Part shown: positions 1 through 8,181 of the stretch, piece by piece
How the letters are laid out: each line of letters opens with the position of its first letter
Position numbering within the stretch: position 1 is the stretch's first letter
NCBI GenBank assembly: GCA_001403755.1
Contig: CYUH01000015.1
Span: forward strand, 38,588-102,587
Length of the DNA stretch: 64,000 nt
Direction of reading: 5' to 3'
Source: Chryseobacterium senegalense
GTDB lineage: Bacteria; Bacteroidota; Bacteroidia; Flavobacteriales; Weeksellaceae
Notes under the pieces: generated by a model
What the model was told of the DNA's origin: nothing
Databases searched by the model: none
The model's input: only the letters and a program-made list of their open reading frames with translations
Position numbers and translations under genes: made by a program

Positions 1-223
1 GAGAGACCGAAACCTGAATATCGACGGATCCTACGCAGAGGTAACCAAAATTATGATTCCAAAACCTAGAAAAATCGGGGAAATTATTTGTGAACTTTAT
101 TTCAAAGGAGAATTTTCTGAAGATGAAAAATCATTCATCAAAGAAATCGCATTGAACTGTCCTGTTGCACTTTCACTTCACCCAGAGCTGAAGAAAACGG
201 TGCATTTTAATTACGATAAATAA
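1..223 (+). CDS. OsmC family protein (3' end, partial)
   Basis: The window opens inside this gene; about 73 C-terminal residues are visible, ending at a TAA at 221-223. The visible part contains the block ALNCPVALSLHPE, which carries the second conserved cysteine of the OsmC/Ohr fold in its usual CPV context. In this family a pair of cysteines reduces organic hydroperoxides in the cytoplasm; many YhfA-like OsmC members have no proven substrate. The first cysteine lies outside the window, so activity cannot be judged. The next gene is on the opposite strand and converges on it with only 8 bases between stop codons. Confidence 0.8.
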   Translation, partial: RDRNLNIDGSYAEVTKIMIPKPRKIGEIICELYFKGEFSEDEKSFIKEIALNCPVALSLHPELKKTVHFNYDK

Positions 224-231
224 AGGATTTT

Positions 232-558
232 TTAAAACATTCCCAACTCGAAACGCGCTTCCTCGCTCATCATGTCTTTGTTCCATGATGGTTCGAAAGT
301 CAGTTCAAGATCGACTTCTTTTACACCTTCTACTTCAGAAGTTTTTTCGCGAACTTCCGCCGGAAGCGATTCTGCAACGGGGCAATTTGGTGTGGTAAGC
401 GTCATGATGATTTTCACGGCTCCTTCATCAGAAATCTGTACATCGTACACCAATCCTAATTCGTAGATGTCGACAGGAATTTCAGGGTCGTAAACGGTTT
501 TTAAAGCTTTGATGATATTTTCGCCGATATCGGCAATTTGGTCGTCGGTATATTTCAT
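232..558 (-). CDS. SufT-like DUF59/MIP18 family Fe-S assembly protein
   Basis: A 108-residue protein of the DUF59 (MIP18/PaaD) family, which helps mature iron-sulfur proteins. The hallmark YDPEIPVDIYELGLVYDV lies near residues 24-41, followed by TLTTPNCPVAESLP with the conserved cysteine. I chose the ATG at 558: the reading frame can be extended upstream to 597 only by a TTG codon, and family members begin close to the MKYTDDQ sequence. The gene follows the exonuclease gene directly on the same strand and may be co-transcribed with it. No other suf genes are in the window. The family assignment is firm; its partner proteins are unknown. Confidence 0.85.
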   Translation of the reverse strand: MKYTDDQIADIGENIIKALKTVYDPEIPVDIYELGLVYDVQISDEGAVKIIMTLTTPNCPVAESLPAEVREKTSEVEGVKEVDLELTFEPSWNKDMMSEEARFELGMF

Positions 559-598
559 TTCAATGATAGCTGTATTGTTTTTAAGACTTTTCAGCAAA

Positions 599-1297
599 TT
601 ATTTTTCTAATTTTTCAAGTAAATCTTCCTGTCGCATGCGCCGGAAAATATTTGCCAAAGTTAAGACATCTTTTTCACAATATTGAACTATTCTAAATAA
701 GTCTTTTTCTATATAATAAATTGATGCAACCATTGAGCCGTCGATATCGTCTTTCGGCGTGGGAATTCCGAACACATGTGCCAATAATTCAAGGGAAACA
801 TAAGATTTATAATCACCGAATTTCCAAAGTTCCATTGTATCGAGATGCGGGATTTCCCAAGGTTTTTTTCCAAACATTTGAAAGGGTTTCGGCGGTTGCA
901 TTCCGTTAATTAAAAATCTTCTTGCAATCCATGGAAAATCGAATTCTTTCCCGTTATGAGCACAAAGAACTGCATCGCGAAGTTTCGGATGGTTGAAAAT
1001 GGAGCCAAATTCTTCCAACAATTTTTTTTCATCATCACCGTAGAAACTTTTGATCATCAATTTTTCGTTTTTCTCTAAAATTCCTACCGAAATACAGATG
1101 ATTTTTCCAAATTCTGCCATGATTCCGCCTCTTTCCGCGTAAAATTCTTCCGCAGAAAATTCATCCTTTCGCTGCATTTTGGTTTTTTTGTCCCAAAGTT
1201 TTTGCGAAGATTCATCCAAATCTTCCCAATTTCCGTATTGCGGAACCGTCTCGATATCGAGAAAAAGTATTTTTTCAAAAGGAATATTTTGAATCAT
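599..1297 (-). CDS. PolB-like 3'-5' exonuclease, ribonuclease H fold
   Basis: A 232-residue protein matching the predicted 3'-5' exonucleases related to the proofreading domain of family B DNA polymerases. The DEDD-type metal-binding pattern is visible: FLDIETVP near residue 12 (Exo I), CAHNGKEFDFPWI near residue 112 (Exo II) and a C-terminal YCEKDVLT block (Exo III). The family is expected to trim DNA or RNA ends in the cytoplasm, but its role in flavobacteria is not established. Its stop lies 40 bases before the ATG of the SufT-like gene, suggesting one transcript. The length is normal for the family. Confidence 0.85.
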   Translation of the reverse strand: MIQNIPFEKILFLDIETVPQYGNWEDLDESSQKLWDKKTKMQRKDEFSAEEFYAERGGIMAEFGKIICISVGILEKNEKLMIKSFYGDDEKKLLEEFGSIFNHPKLRDAVLCAHNGKEFDFPWIARRFLINGMQPPKPFQMFGKKPWEIPHLDTMELWKFGDYKSYVSLELLAHVFGIPTPKDDIDGSMVASIYYIEKDLFRIVQYCEKDVLTLANIFRRMRQEDLLEKLEK

Positions 1298-1345
1298 GAA
1301 TTGTGTTTATTACTTGATAAAATTTAGTTTACAACCATTTAGAAA

Positions 1346-1690
1346 TCAACCAACCGGAAATCCGTTTTTCACTGGAAGGGTTGTTGAAAGCAATGTAACT
1401 TCATTATTTTCGCCATAAACTCCCAAAACCAAACATTCGCTGAAGAAATTGGCAATTTGTTTTTTAGGAAAATTCACGACTGCCAAAATCTGTTTTCCAA
1501 TTAATTCTTCTTTTTGGTACAAAGTGGTAATTTGTGCTGAAGATTTTCGAATTCCCAAGATTCCAAAATCAATTTCGAGTTGGTAAGAAGGATTTCTGGC
1601 TTTCGGGAAATCAGAAACGGAAATAATTGTTCCGACTCTGATGTCTACTTTTTCGAAATCTTCCCAAGAGATTTCTGGTTTTATCAGCAT
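1346..1690 (-). CDS. tRNA-binding domain protein, CsaA-like
   Basis: A 114-residue stand-alone tRNA-binding OB-fold domain of the CsaA/EMAP-II type. DFEKVDIRVGTI near residues 11-22 is the typical entry strand, and AVVNFPKKQIANFFSECLVLG forms the conserved second half. CsaA proteins bind tRNA and have been reported to act as export-related chaperones; the same domain is found at the C-terminus of methionyl-tRNA synthetase and PheT. Here no synthetase domain is attached. The gene starts one base after the stop of the small cytochrome gene, so the two probably form an operon. Confidence 0.85.
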   Translation of the reverse strand: MLIKPEISWEDFEKVDIRVGTIISVSDFPKARNPSYQLEIDFGILGIRKSSAQITTLYQKEELIGKQILAVVNFPKKQIANFFSECLVLGVYGENNEVTLLSTTLPVKNGFPVG

Positions 1691-1691
1691 T

Positions 1692-2012
1692 TTATTTTTT
1701 TACAGAAACCACATAATTGTACACCAAAGCGTGTTGCTCATCATTGAGTTTTGCTTTTGGCGCCATACTGTTCATAATTCCCACCCAGTCTTGCGCGGAA
1801 TGCGCGGTTGGATTTGGTAAATCATGACATCTGCCACAAGAATTTTCGAAAATGGTTTTGCCAGCGGCAAGTTTTTCGGCGTTGTCCGTTTTAGTTCCTT
1901 CTACCACCGCTGGTTTTGGTGTACAGGAAGCGAGAAAGACGGTCGCGGAAACAGCGATTAAGAATGTTTTCAAAGTATTCTCCGAATGCTTGATTGAATG
2001 TTGGCTTTTCAT
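1692..2012 (-). CDS. small c-type cytochrome lipoprotein
   Basis: A 106-residue secreted protein. A hydrophobic signal segment ends in FLASC near residue 30, a lipoprotein processing site. The mature part has one haem c motif, CGRCH, near residues 59-63. A methionine in NSMAPKAKL is a likely axial haem ligand. It should therefore sit in the periplasm or on a membrane as a single-haem electron carrier, though no redox partner is adjacent. The gene stops one base before the tRNA-binding protein gene. It is not obviously related to the cbb3 oxidase locus 30 kb away. Confidence 0.8.
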   Translation of the reverse strand: MKSQHSIKHSENTLKTFLIAVSATVFLASCTPKPAVVEGTKTDNAEKLAAGKTIFENSCGRCHDLPNPTAHSAQDWVGIMNSMAPKAKLNDEQHALVYNYVVSVKK

Positions 2013-2099
2013 AAATTAATATTTGTTTTATCCAAAAATAAACAATTTTCGCCTAAATTTGTGTCAGATCGATATTTTTCCTTCATAATCTTTACTTTG

Positions 2100-3095
2100 A
2101 TGAAGCTTAATTGGATTACCAAAAAACTAAAATTAAAAGAAACTTTTTCTATTTCTTACGGGAGTTACGATTTTCGGGATTCACTCTTGGTAAAGCTTTC
2201 CTATGGGAATTGTGACGGATTTGGAGAGTGTGTTTCTATTAATTATTACGGAATTAATTTGGATGAATTTATTCTGAAGTTAAAACACGTTCAATCTCAT
2301 ATTGAAAGTCAAAAGATCTTACATCCGAAGGAATTCTATCGTTTTCTATCATCGCTAAGCCTGCATCCTTTTCTTCTTTCGGCCTTGGATTGTGCATACT
2401 GGGATTTGTTCGGCAAATTAGAAAATAAGACTTTTTCAGAAATTAATGAATTCATAATCAATCAATTACCGGATTCATCTTACACGATAAGTATCGCTTC
2501 TATTGATGAACAAATTAAGAAAATTGAAAATTCAGATTGGAAAAGATTTAAAGTAAAATGCAACGGTTTGGATCGCGAACATATTTTTGAACTTCTCGAA
2601 ACCGGAAAAGAAATTGCTTTAGATTCCAATACCAGTTTTTCAGGTGATGATTGTAATTTTTTGCAAAACAATGAATTAACTTCCCGGTTTTCTTATTTGG
2701 AACAGCCTCGACCGATTGGTAAATATCAAATTTTAAATAAAAATCTTCACGCAAATTGGATGGCGGATGAAGATTGCCAAGACATTTCTTATCTCGAGAA
2801 ACTGCGTCCTCATTATGTTGCAGTCAATATAAAGTTGATGAAATGTGGAGGAATTACGCCGGCTTTGGAATTGATTGCGGAAGCTAAAAAATTGAATTAT
2901 AAAGTGATGATTGGTTGTATGACAGAATCATCAGTAGGAATCTCTGCGGGAATTGCGGTGGCTTCTTTGTGTGATTTTGCTGATTTGGATGGTGCGAATC
3001 TTATTTCAAACGATTTTTCAAAAGGTAGTTTCGTAGATTACGGAAAAATTATATTATCTGAAAAGCCAGGACTGGGCATTGAAATAATTTCATAA
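2100..3095 (+). CDS. dipeptide epimerase, enolase superfamily
   Basis: A 331-residue enolase-superfamily protein of the muconate-lactonizing subgroup, most like L-Ala-D/L-Glu epimerases that recycle murein peptides. Visible catalytic positions are the KxK-type FKVKCNG on the second barrel strand, the metal ligands in LDSNTSFS, YLEQP and MADEDC, and the opposite-face lysine in NIKLMKCGG. The reading frame is open upstream to 1998, but family members begin near MKLNWITKKLKL, so the ATG at 2100 is preferred. A TAAATTTG promoter -7 element is at 2054-2061. Substrate specificity cannot be read from sequence; o-succinylbenzoate synthase is the main alternative and is less likely without men genes nearby. 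Confidence 0.8.
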   Translation: MKLNWITKKLKLKETFSISYGSYDFRDSLLVKLSYGNCDGFGECVSINYYGINLDEFILKLKHVQSHIESQKILHPKEFYRFLSSLSLHPFLLSALDCAYWDLFGKLENKTFSEINEFIINQLPDSSYTISIASIDEQIKKIENSDWKRFKVKCNGLDREHIFELLETGKEIALDSNTSFSGDDCNFLQNNELTSRFSYLEQPRPIGKYQILNKNLHANWMADEDCQDISYLEKLRPHYVAVNIKLMKCGGITPALELIAEAKKLNYKVMIGCMTESSVGISAGIAVASLCDFADLDGANLISNDFSKGSFVDYGKIILSEKPGLGIEIIS

Positions 3096-3111
3096 AAGAA
3101 TTGTATTTTTG
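3079..3111 (+). promoter_or_regulatory. candidate promoter of meaB
   Basis: TTG at 3079-3081 and TATTTTTG at 3104-3111, 22 bases apart, fit the Bacteroidota -33/-7 consensus loosely. The -7 element ends only 5 bases before the meaB ATG, so the leader would be very short. Confidence 0.4.
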
Positions 3112-3116
3112 AGTTT

Positions 3117-4100
3117 ATGAAGAAATTTTCAACCGAAGAATTAATTGCAGGCATAAAATCCGGAGACAAACGTATTCTCGGGAAAGCGATCACTTTGGTT
3201 GAAAGCAAAAAACGGGAACATCGTGAACAAGCTGAACTTATTTTAAAAGAAATTTTACCTTTCACTGGTAAAAGTGTGAGGGTTGGAATTACAGGAGTTC
3301 CAGGCGCCGGAAAATCGACTTTTATTGAAAATTTCGGAAGATTAGCGATTGAAAAAGGTAAAAAAGTTGCAGTGCTGGCCATCGATCCGAGTTCTTCGCT
3401 GAACAAAGGTTCGATTTTAGGCGATAAAACCCGTATGGAAGAACTCGCAAAAGAGAACCATGCGTTTATTCGTCCATCTCCAAGCTCCGGATTTTTGGGC
3501 GGAGTAGCCAATACAACTTTCGAAACCATGTTAATTTGCGAAGCGGCGGGTTACGATTATATTTTAATAGAAACAGTTGGCGTGGGACAAAGCGAAGTTT
3601 TGGTGGCAGATATTACCGATGTGTTTCTTTTTATGAAAATCATTGGCGCAGGAGATGAACTTCAAGGGATTAAACGCGGAATTATGGAGATGGTCGATTT
3701 GATTTTTATTAATAAAGTAGAAGAAGAAAATCTTCAAAAAGCTAAATCGACGAAGACCGAATTGTCGCGTGCGTTACATTTTTTGCAACCTAAAGAAAAA
3801 GGATGGAAAATACCGGTTTTGCTTGGTTCTGCATTAAAAAATAAAGGATTGGTAGAGGTATTCAATTCGATTTCCGACTTTATTGATTTAAAAATAAATA
3901 ATGGAAATTTTGAAAAAACCAGAAAACAACAAGCTGAAAAACGCTTTGACTACTGGGTGCAGGAATATATTTTACAAAAAACCAGGGAAACCGGTTCTAC
4001 CGAAAATCATTATTTAGAACACAAGAAAAAGGCCTCCGAATTGAAATCTAATCCAAGTTCGGAAGCCAAAATATTTGTAGAAAATCTGTTAAGAAAATAA
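3117..4100 (+). CDS. meaB: MeaB, methylmalonyl-CoA mutase-associated GTPase
   Basis: A 327-residue G3E-family GTPase of the MeaB/ArgK group. It protects and reloads adenosylcobalamin-dependent methylmalonyl-CoA mutase. The P-loop GVPGAGKS is at residues 60-67, followed by AIDPSSSLNKGSILGDKTRM and the ETVGVGQSE segment typical of MeaB; INKVEEEN supplies the NKxE-type guanine contact. The C-terminal helical dimerisation arm is present, so the protein is full length. The mutase genes are not in the window. The coding strand follows the epimerase with a 21-base gap, but its own -7 element suggests independent transcription. Confidence 0.93.
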   Translation: MKKFSTEELIAGIKSGDKRILGKAITLVESKKREHREQAELILKEILPFTGKSVRVGITGVPGAGKSTFIENFGRLAIEKGKKVAVLAIDPSSSLNKGSILGDKTRMEELAKENHAFIRPSPSSGFLGGVANTTFETMLICEAAGYDYILIETVGVGQSEVLVADITDVFLFMKIIGAGDELQGIKRGIMEMVDLIFINKVEEENLQKAKSTKTELSRALHFLQPKEKGWKIPVLLGSALKNKGLVEVFNSISDFIDLKINNGNFEKTRKQQAEKRFDYWVQEYILQKTRETGSTENHYLEHKKKASELKSNPSSEAKIFVENLLRK

Positions 4101-4102
4101 TC

Positions 4103-4627
4103 TTATTTTGAATTTTCCTGAATGTACCCATCGTACGAAATGGGTTGTCTGTCGGTTGAATCGATGCTGAGGTAGGCTTTACCGTTCGGGAAAACTTCCA
4201 GAATCATTTTTCTGACATTTTGTTGATCTTTGGCATTGATGAGGTAAATAATACTTCCTTTTTTGCCAGAGCTTTGGGAAATGTTGAAGTCTTTGGAAGT
4301 GAATCGATAAGAGTTCTTGGTGTTATCGTAGGTAGAAGAATACATTCTTCCGAAGTATGGCAGAACTGCAATAAGTTCGTCTTTCGTGATTTTCAAGGAA
4401 TAGCCATGATCAAGATTTAACACCTGTGTGGAGGTGGAGTTTGGCATTGAGGTGAGCACATTTACAACATCAGCATTTGCCGGATTGGCTCTTTGGGCCA
4501 TGAAAGTAAACTCATTTTCTTTAAGTAATTTTGATATATTCGCGTTTGCAACGGTGTTTTGGGAGCTGCAACCAGTGAAAACTGCTATAAATACGCCAAA
4601 GATCATTATTTTTAATAAATTTTTCAT
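4103..4627 (-). CDS. DUF4251 family lipoprotein
   Basis: A 174-residue secreted protein. Its N-terminus is a signal peptide ending in VFTGC, a lipobox near residue 19. The remainder resembles the DUF4251 family found almost only in Bacteroidota, with the recurrent FGRMYSSTYD and SKDFNISQ blocks. The function of this family is unknown. The frame extends 13 codons further upstream, but the ATG at 4627 gives a normal signal peptide and is preferred. It converges with meaB, the stop codons being 2 bases apart. Confidence 0.75.
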   Translation of the reverse strand: MKNLLKIMIFGVFIAVFTGCSSQNTVANANISKLLKENEFTFMAQRANPANADVVNVLTSMPNSTSTQVLNLDHGYSLKITKDELIAVLPYFGRMYSSTYDNTKNSYRFTSKDFNISQSSGKKGSIIYLINAKDQQNVRKMILEVFPNGKAYLSIDSTDRQPISYDGYIQENSK

Positions 4628-4733
4628 TGCTTTATTTTTTTGTTTTTTAATGCAAAAATTATGCAAGTAATTTTAAAACGAAGATTGTGGAATAAAAATT
4701 GTTCATAGAATACTATTAAAATATTGAACTATC

Positions 4734-5540
4734 ATGAAAAATGTTAATAGAATTTTAGGAATCGGTGCATTATCAATGATGATGATGGCTTGTACTACCA
4801 ACCCAATCACCGGTAGAAAATCTTTGCAATTGGCCAATGATCAGGAAATTGCGTCGATGGCTTTACAGCAATATCGAGAAACCTTATCCAAATCGAAAGT
4901 AATCAGTGGAACTACAGCCGCTAAAAGCGTACAAAATGTAGGTGCCAGAATTAAAAATGCAGCAAATAATTATTACCGCTCCATTGGTCGGGAAAGCGAT
5001 CTTGCCAATTATCAATGGGAATTTAATCTTATTGATGATAAGCAAGTAAATGCATGGTGTATGCCGGGCGGAAAAGTGGCAGTTTATACTGGGATTTTAC
5101 CAATTTCTAAGACAGATACAGGTTTAGCAGTAGTGTTGGGACACGAGGTATCTCACGCGCTTGCCGGACACGGAAATGAAAGAATTTCGCAAGCTATGGT
5201 TGCGCAATATGGAGGAGCTATAATTGGAAGTACTACGAGCGGGCAAATGGCTTCAATTTTCCAGCAAGTTTATCCAATCGGAGCGCAAGTTGCACTTTTG
5301 AAATATGGTAGAAGCCAGGAGTTGGAAGCTGATGAAATGGGACTTTATTTAATGTCAATGGCGGGTTACGATCCTCGTGAAGCGCAACCTTTCTGGCAAA
5401 GAATGGAAAGTTCTTCTTCTGGCAGTAGAATACCCGAATTTCTTTCAACGCACCCAAGTCCTGAAAACAGGAGAGCAGATTTAAATAAACACATGCCGAA
5501 AGCGTTAGAATATTATAAAAATGCAGGCGGGAAAATTTAA
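4734..5540 (+). CDS. M48 family zinc metalloprotease lipoprotein
   Basis: A 268-residue periplasmic peptidase of the M48 family, close to LoiP/YggG and the catalytic half of BepA. A signal peptide ends at a lipobox cysteine at residue 20 (MMMMAC). The zinc site HEVSH is at residues 137-141 and the third ligand lies in ELEADEMG near residue 198. The family degrades misfolded outer-membrane proteins. Unlike BepA it has no TPR domain. No OMP assembly genes adjoin it, so the substrate is inferred only from the family. Full length for the LoiP-like group. Confidence 0.88.
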   Translation: MKNVNRILGIGALSMMMMACTTNPITGRKSLQLANDQEIASMALQQYRETLSKSKVISGTTAAKSVQNVGARIKNAANNYYRSIGRESDLANYQWEFNLIDDKQVNAWCMPGGKVAVYTGILPISKTDTGLAVVLGHEVSHALAGHGNERISQAMVAQYGGAIIGSTTSGQMASIFQQVYPIGAQVALLKYGRSQELEADEMGLYLMSMAGYDPREAQPFWQRMESSSSGSRIPEFLSTHPSPENRRADLNKHMPKALEYYKNAGGKI

Positions 5541-5616
5541 AAACTAATAAAAAATATTTGTCACGAACCTTTCCGAAAAATTCTTATTTTTGGAAAGGTT
5601 TTTTAATATTACGACT

Positions 5617-5934
5617 ATGAAAAATTTAACTTTTATTGGTTTTCTGCTATTGGCAGTAGCATTTCTACTTTATTATTTATTGCCGGAATTTTCTTTCGTA
5701 AAATTATTTGAACCCATCAGCTTAATGGGAATTCTCGCGGGAATTGGAATTGGGTTAATAATCGGTGGAATCGTTGGTTACGTAAGCAAAGGAACCGCAT
5801 TAAAAGAAGAGCAGAAGCGCAAAGAATTGAAACAATTGAAAAAAGAAAAAGAAGAATTGGAAAAACAAGCGGCCGAACTAGCGAGGCAGCAAACAATCCA
5901 AAATACTACAAATGAAAATCCTCAGAACTTTTAA
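5617..5934 (+). CDS. small membrane protein with charged coiled-coil tail
   Basis: A 105-residue protein that I do not recognise. Two hydrophobic helices (about residues 4-22 and 36-56) are followed by a lysine/glutamate-rich heptad-like segment, residues 63-90, likely a cytoplasmic coiled coil, and an asparagine-rich end. The ATG at 5617 is preferred over an in-frame upstream start because it opens directly into the first helix. A perfect 12-bp hairpin overlaps its stop codon. The gene could be a membrane adaptor or scaffold, but nothing in the sequence fixes a role. Confidence 0.65.
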   Translation: MKNLTFIGFLLLAVAFLLYYLLPEFSFVKLFEPISLMGILAGIGIGLIIGGIVGYVSKGTALKEEQKRKELKQLKKEKEELEKQAAELARQQTIQNTTNENPQNF

Positions 5935-5946
5935 TTCTGAGGATTT
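5916..5946. terminator. bidirectional hairpin terminator
   Basis: A perfect 12-bp stem, AAATCCTCAGAA at 5916-5927 paired with 5935-5946, with a 7-base loop. It overlaps the stop codon of the small membrane gene and lies between two convergent genes, so it can serve both strands. Confidence 0.75.
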
Positions 5947-5967
5947 CTTATTTAAATACAGTTTTTA

Positions 5968-6597
5968 TTAAAACTGATACCCGACTCCAAGCATAAATAA
6001 ACTTGGGCGTGAATCATAACGAATTGTTTCGTTAATACCGGAATTATTATTGATAAATTCTCTTTGGTCTTTGGTGAAAGCACCTTCGTACCTAGCGTTT
6101 AATATTAATTTTTGAATTTTAGCTTGCGCACCAAATTGATAACCTACTGTGAAATTTTTAAGTGCATTTTCCTTAAAATCATCATATTGATTTTCGGAAG
6201 CCAGATTATAGGATGCAACTGGACCTAAAAATACACCTAAATTATCTCCTATAATATTATATCCTAATAGTACCGGAACATCAACGCGATTGCTTTTTAC
6301 TTCAAGAGTTGTTCCTGTGTTTGGCACTTCAAATTCGGATTTGAAAGTGGTGTAGTAGATTTCAGGCATTACAAACAAGGAAGCCGGCAAATCGATTTTT
6401 GCAGACAAACCTACATTAAAACCAACATTGTTTTTTCCGGAATTATTATATGCTGAAACAGCTGTTCCTTTGATATTTTCCCAAGTTGGCTTATCGGTTT
6501 TAAATAGTAAATTTGCTTTACCTGCAAAAGATACTTGTGCCGACGCAAACACTGACGCGGAAAGTAAGGCGATGCTAAGTATTTTATTCATTTTCAT
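5968..6597 (-). CDS. outer membrane beta-barrel protein, PorT-like
   Basis: A 209-residue protein with a cleavable signal peptide (ILSIALLSASVFASAQ) followed by alternating hydrophobic strands. It ends in an aromatic residue (GVGYQF), as barrels recognised by the Bam machinery do. It fits the OMP_b-brl_2/PorT-type barrels common in Bacteroidota. The start at 6597 lies inside the end of the ABC ATPase gene upstream, an overlap of 14 bases, so translation is probably coupled. This placement suggests a link to the Mla-type lipid transporter, but a barrel with a defined partner role cannot be inferred from the sequence. Confidence 0.75.
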   Translation of the reverse strand: MKMNKILSIALLSASVFASAQVSFAGKANLLFKTDKPTWENIKGTAVSAYNNSGKNNVGFNVGLSAKIDLPASLFVMPEIYYTTFKSEFEVPNTGTTLEVKSNRVDVPVLLGYNIIGDNLGVFLGPVASYNLASENQYDDFKENALKNFTVGYQFGAQAKIQKLILNARYEGAFTKDQREFINNNSGINETIRYDSRPSLFMLGVGYQF

Positions 6598-7393
6598 TAG
6601 ATTTTGTAATAATATTTTCAATCGAAGTTTTGTTCGTCTCCAAGAAATAATTTCGAAGTTCCTTGAAAAGTTCCGAAGAATAAACGAAGTCAATCAGGTT
6701 TTTATTGCCTGCATTGATGAGGACATCTTTATTTCCTTCCCATTCTTTTATTCCTAAACGAAGGTATACAATTTTCTCGCCAATTGTCATTACCGAGTTC
6801 ATATCATGGGTATTAATAATGGTAGTCGTGTTATATTCTTTCGTAATTTCCAAGATCAAATCATCGATGATGTTCGAGGTATAAGGATCCAAACCAGAGT
6901 TGGGCTCGTCGCAGAATAAATATTTGGGGTTGTTTACGATCGCTCTAGCAATTGCCACCCTTTTTTGCATTCCTCCGGAGATTTCTGAAGGATATTTGCG
7001 GTTTGCTTTTTCAAGGTGAACGCGTCCTATTACTTCGAAAACACGTCTTTTCTTTTCGCGATAGCTAAGATTGGTAAACATATCTAATGGAAAAGTGATA
7101 TTTTCTTCCACCGTCATCGAATCGAAAAGTGCACTTCCCTGAAATACCGTTCCGATCTCGGAGCGTAGAATTTGTTTCTCGTCCCGCGACATCTTGTTGA
7201 TGTCTCTACCGTCAAAAAGAATACTGCCCGAACTGGGTTGATAAACATTTAGAAGACTCTTCAGAAAGACTGTTTTTCCTGAGCCACTTTGTCCAATAAT
7301 GAGATTTACTTTCCCGGTATCGAAAGTTGTGGTAATTCCTTTCAGTACTTCCACCGCTTCGAAACTTTTCTTTAAATTTTTTACTTCTATCAT
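6584..7393 (-). CDS. Mla-type ABC transporter ATP-binding protein
   Basis: A 269-residue ABC ATPase of the MlaF/Ttg2A group. The Walker A GQSGSGKT lies at residues 34-41, the signature SGGMQKR near residue 140 and Walker B LFCDEPNSGLDP follows. With the MlaE permease encoded immediately before it, it would energise phospholipid transport between the outer and inner membranes. The ATG at 7393 overlaps the permease stop codon by one base (TGATG), a translational coupling. The matching MCE substrate-binding protein is probably the MlaD homologue at 17959-18909, which is not in this operon. Confidence 0.9.
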   Translation of the reverse strand: MIEVKNLKKSFEAVEVLKGITTTFDTGKVNLIIGQSGSGKTVFLKSLLNVYQPSSGSILFDGRDINKMSRDEKQILRSEIGTVFQGSALFDSMTVEENITFPLDMFTNLSYREKKRRVFEVIGRVHLEKANRKYPSEISGGMQKRVAIARAIVNNPKYLFCDEPNSGLDPYTSNIIDDLILEITKEYNTTTIINTHDMNSVMTIGEKIVYLRLGIKEWEGNKDVLINAGNKNLIDFVYSSELFKELRNYFLETNKTSIENIITKSNENE

Positions 7394-8145
7394 CAGCTGA
7401 GGAACATTTGAGTTAAAATTAAATTGGTGATGATGATGGAAACAATTGTCCATACAACCGCTTGTGTACTTGCCCGACCTACCTCCAGTGAGCCACCTTT
7501 TACATTATAACCAAAAAATGCTGGGATGGAAGCGATTAAAAATGCAAAAACTGCCGTTTTGAAAATTGCATACCAAATGAAATGTTCGGGCATATACATC
7601 TGGATTCCGGTAATATAATCTGCCGAGCTCCAATTTCCTGTTGCTATTCCGGCTAAATATCCTCCCCAAATACCAAAAACAATACTGATGAGAATGAGCA
7701 ACGGATTGAAAATTACACTGGCTAAAATCTTAGGTAAAATTAAAAAATTAGGTGAATTTACACCCATAATGTCTAATGCATCAATTTGTTCCGTAACCCG
7801 CATTGTACCGATACTCGAAGCAATATATGAACCCACTTTTCCTGCAAGAATTACCGAGATAATGGTTGGAGCAAATTCTAAAATTAAAACCACTTTCGTT
7901 GCGTAACCAATAAATGAATTGGGAATCGGAAAGGTGGATGCACTAAAATTATTATACATCTGAATTGCCACTACTGCTCCAACAAATATTGAGGTGAAAA
8001 GTACTAAACCAAATGAATTGACCCCCAAATCATGAATTTCTCTCATGAAAAGTTTGCCGAAAACAGAAGATTTCTGTGGTTTTTTTATCGTTTTTGACAG
8101 CAGTAAGAAATAAGCTCCTACTTCGCTCAAAAGTTTTTTTAACAT
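7393..8145 (-). CDS. MlaE family lipid ABC transporter permease
   Basis: A 250-residue inner-membrane permease of the MlaE family with five or six hydrophobic segments. The family block VGSYIASSIGTMRVTEQIDA, near residue 105, is clear. Together with the ATPase and an MCE-domain protein it would move phospholipids to keep outer-membrane asymmetry. It is the first gene of a three-gene leftward operon (permease, ATPase, barrel) in which each junction overlaps. Length is typical. Confidence 0.9.
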   Translation of the reverse strand: MLKKLLSEVGAYFLLLSKTIKKPQKSSVFGKLFMREIHDLGVNSFGLVLFTSIFVGAVVAIQMYNNFSASTFPIPNSFIGYATKVVLILEFAPTIISVILAGKVGSYIASSIGTMRVTEQIDALDIMGVNSPNFLILPKILASVIFNPLLILISIVFGIWGGYLAGIATGNWSSADYITGIQMYMPEHFIWYAIFKTAVFAFLIASIPAFFGYNVKGGSLEVGRASTQAVVWTIVSIIITNLILTQMFLS

Positions 8146-8181
8146 TCCGCTAAATTAATGTTTATTTATTTTATCACTTTC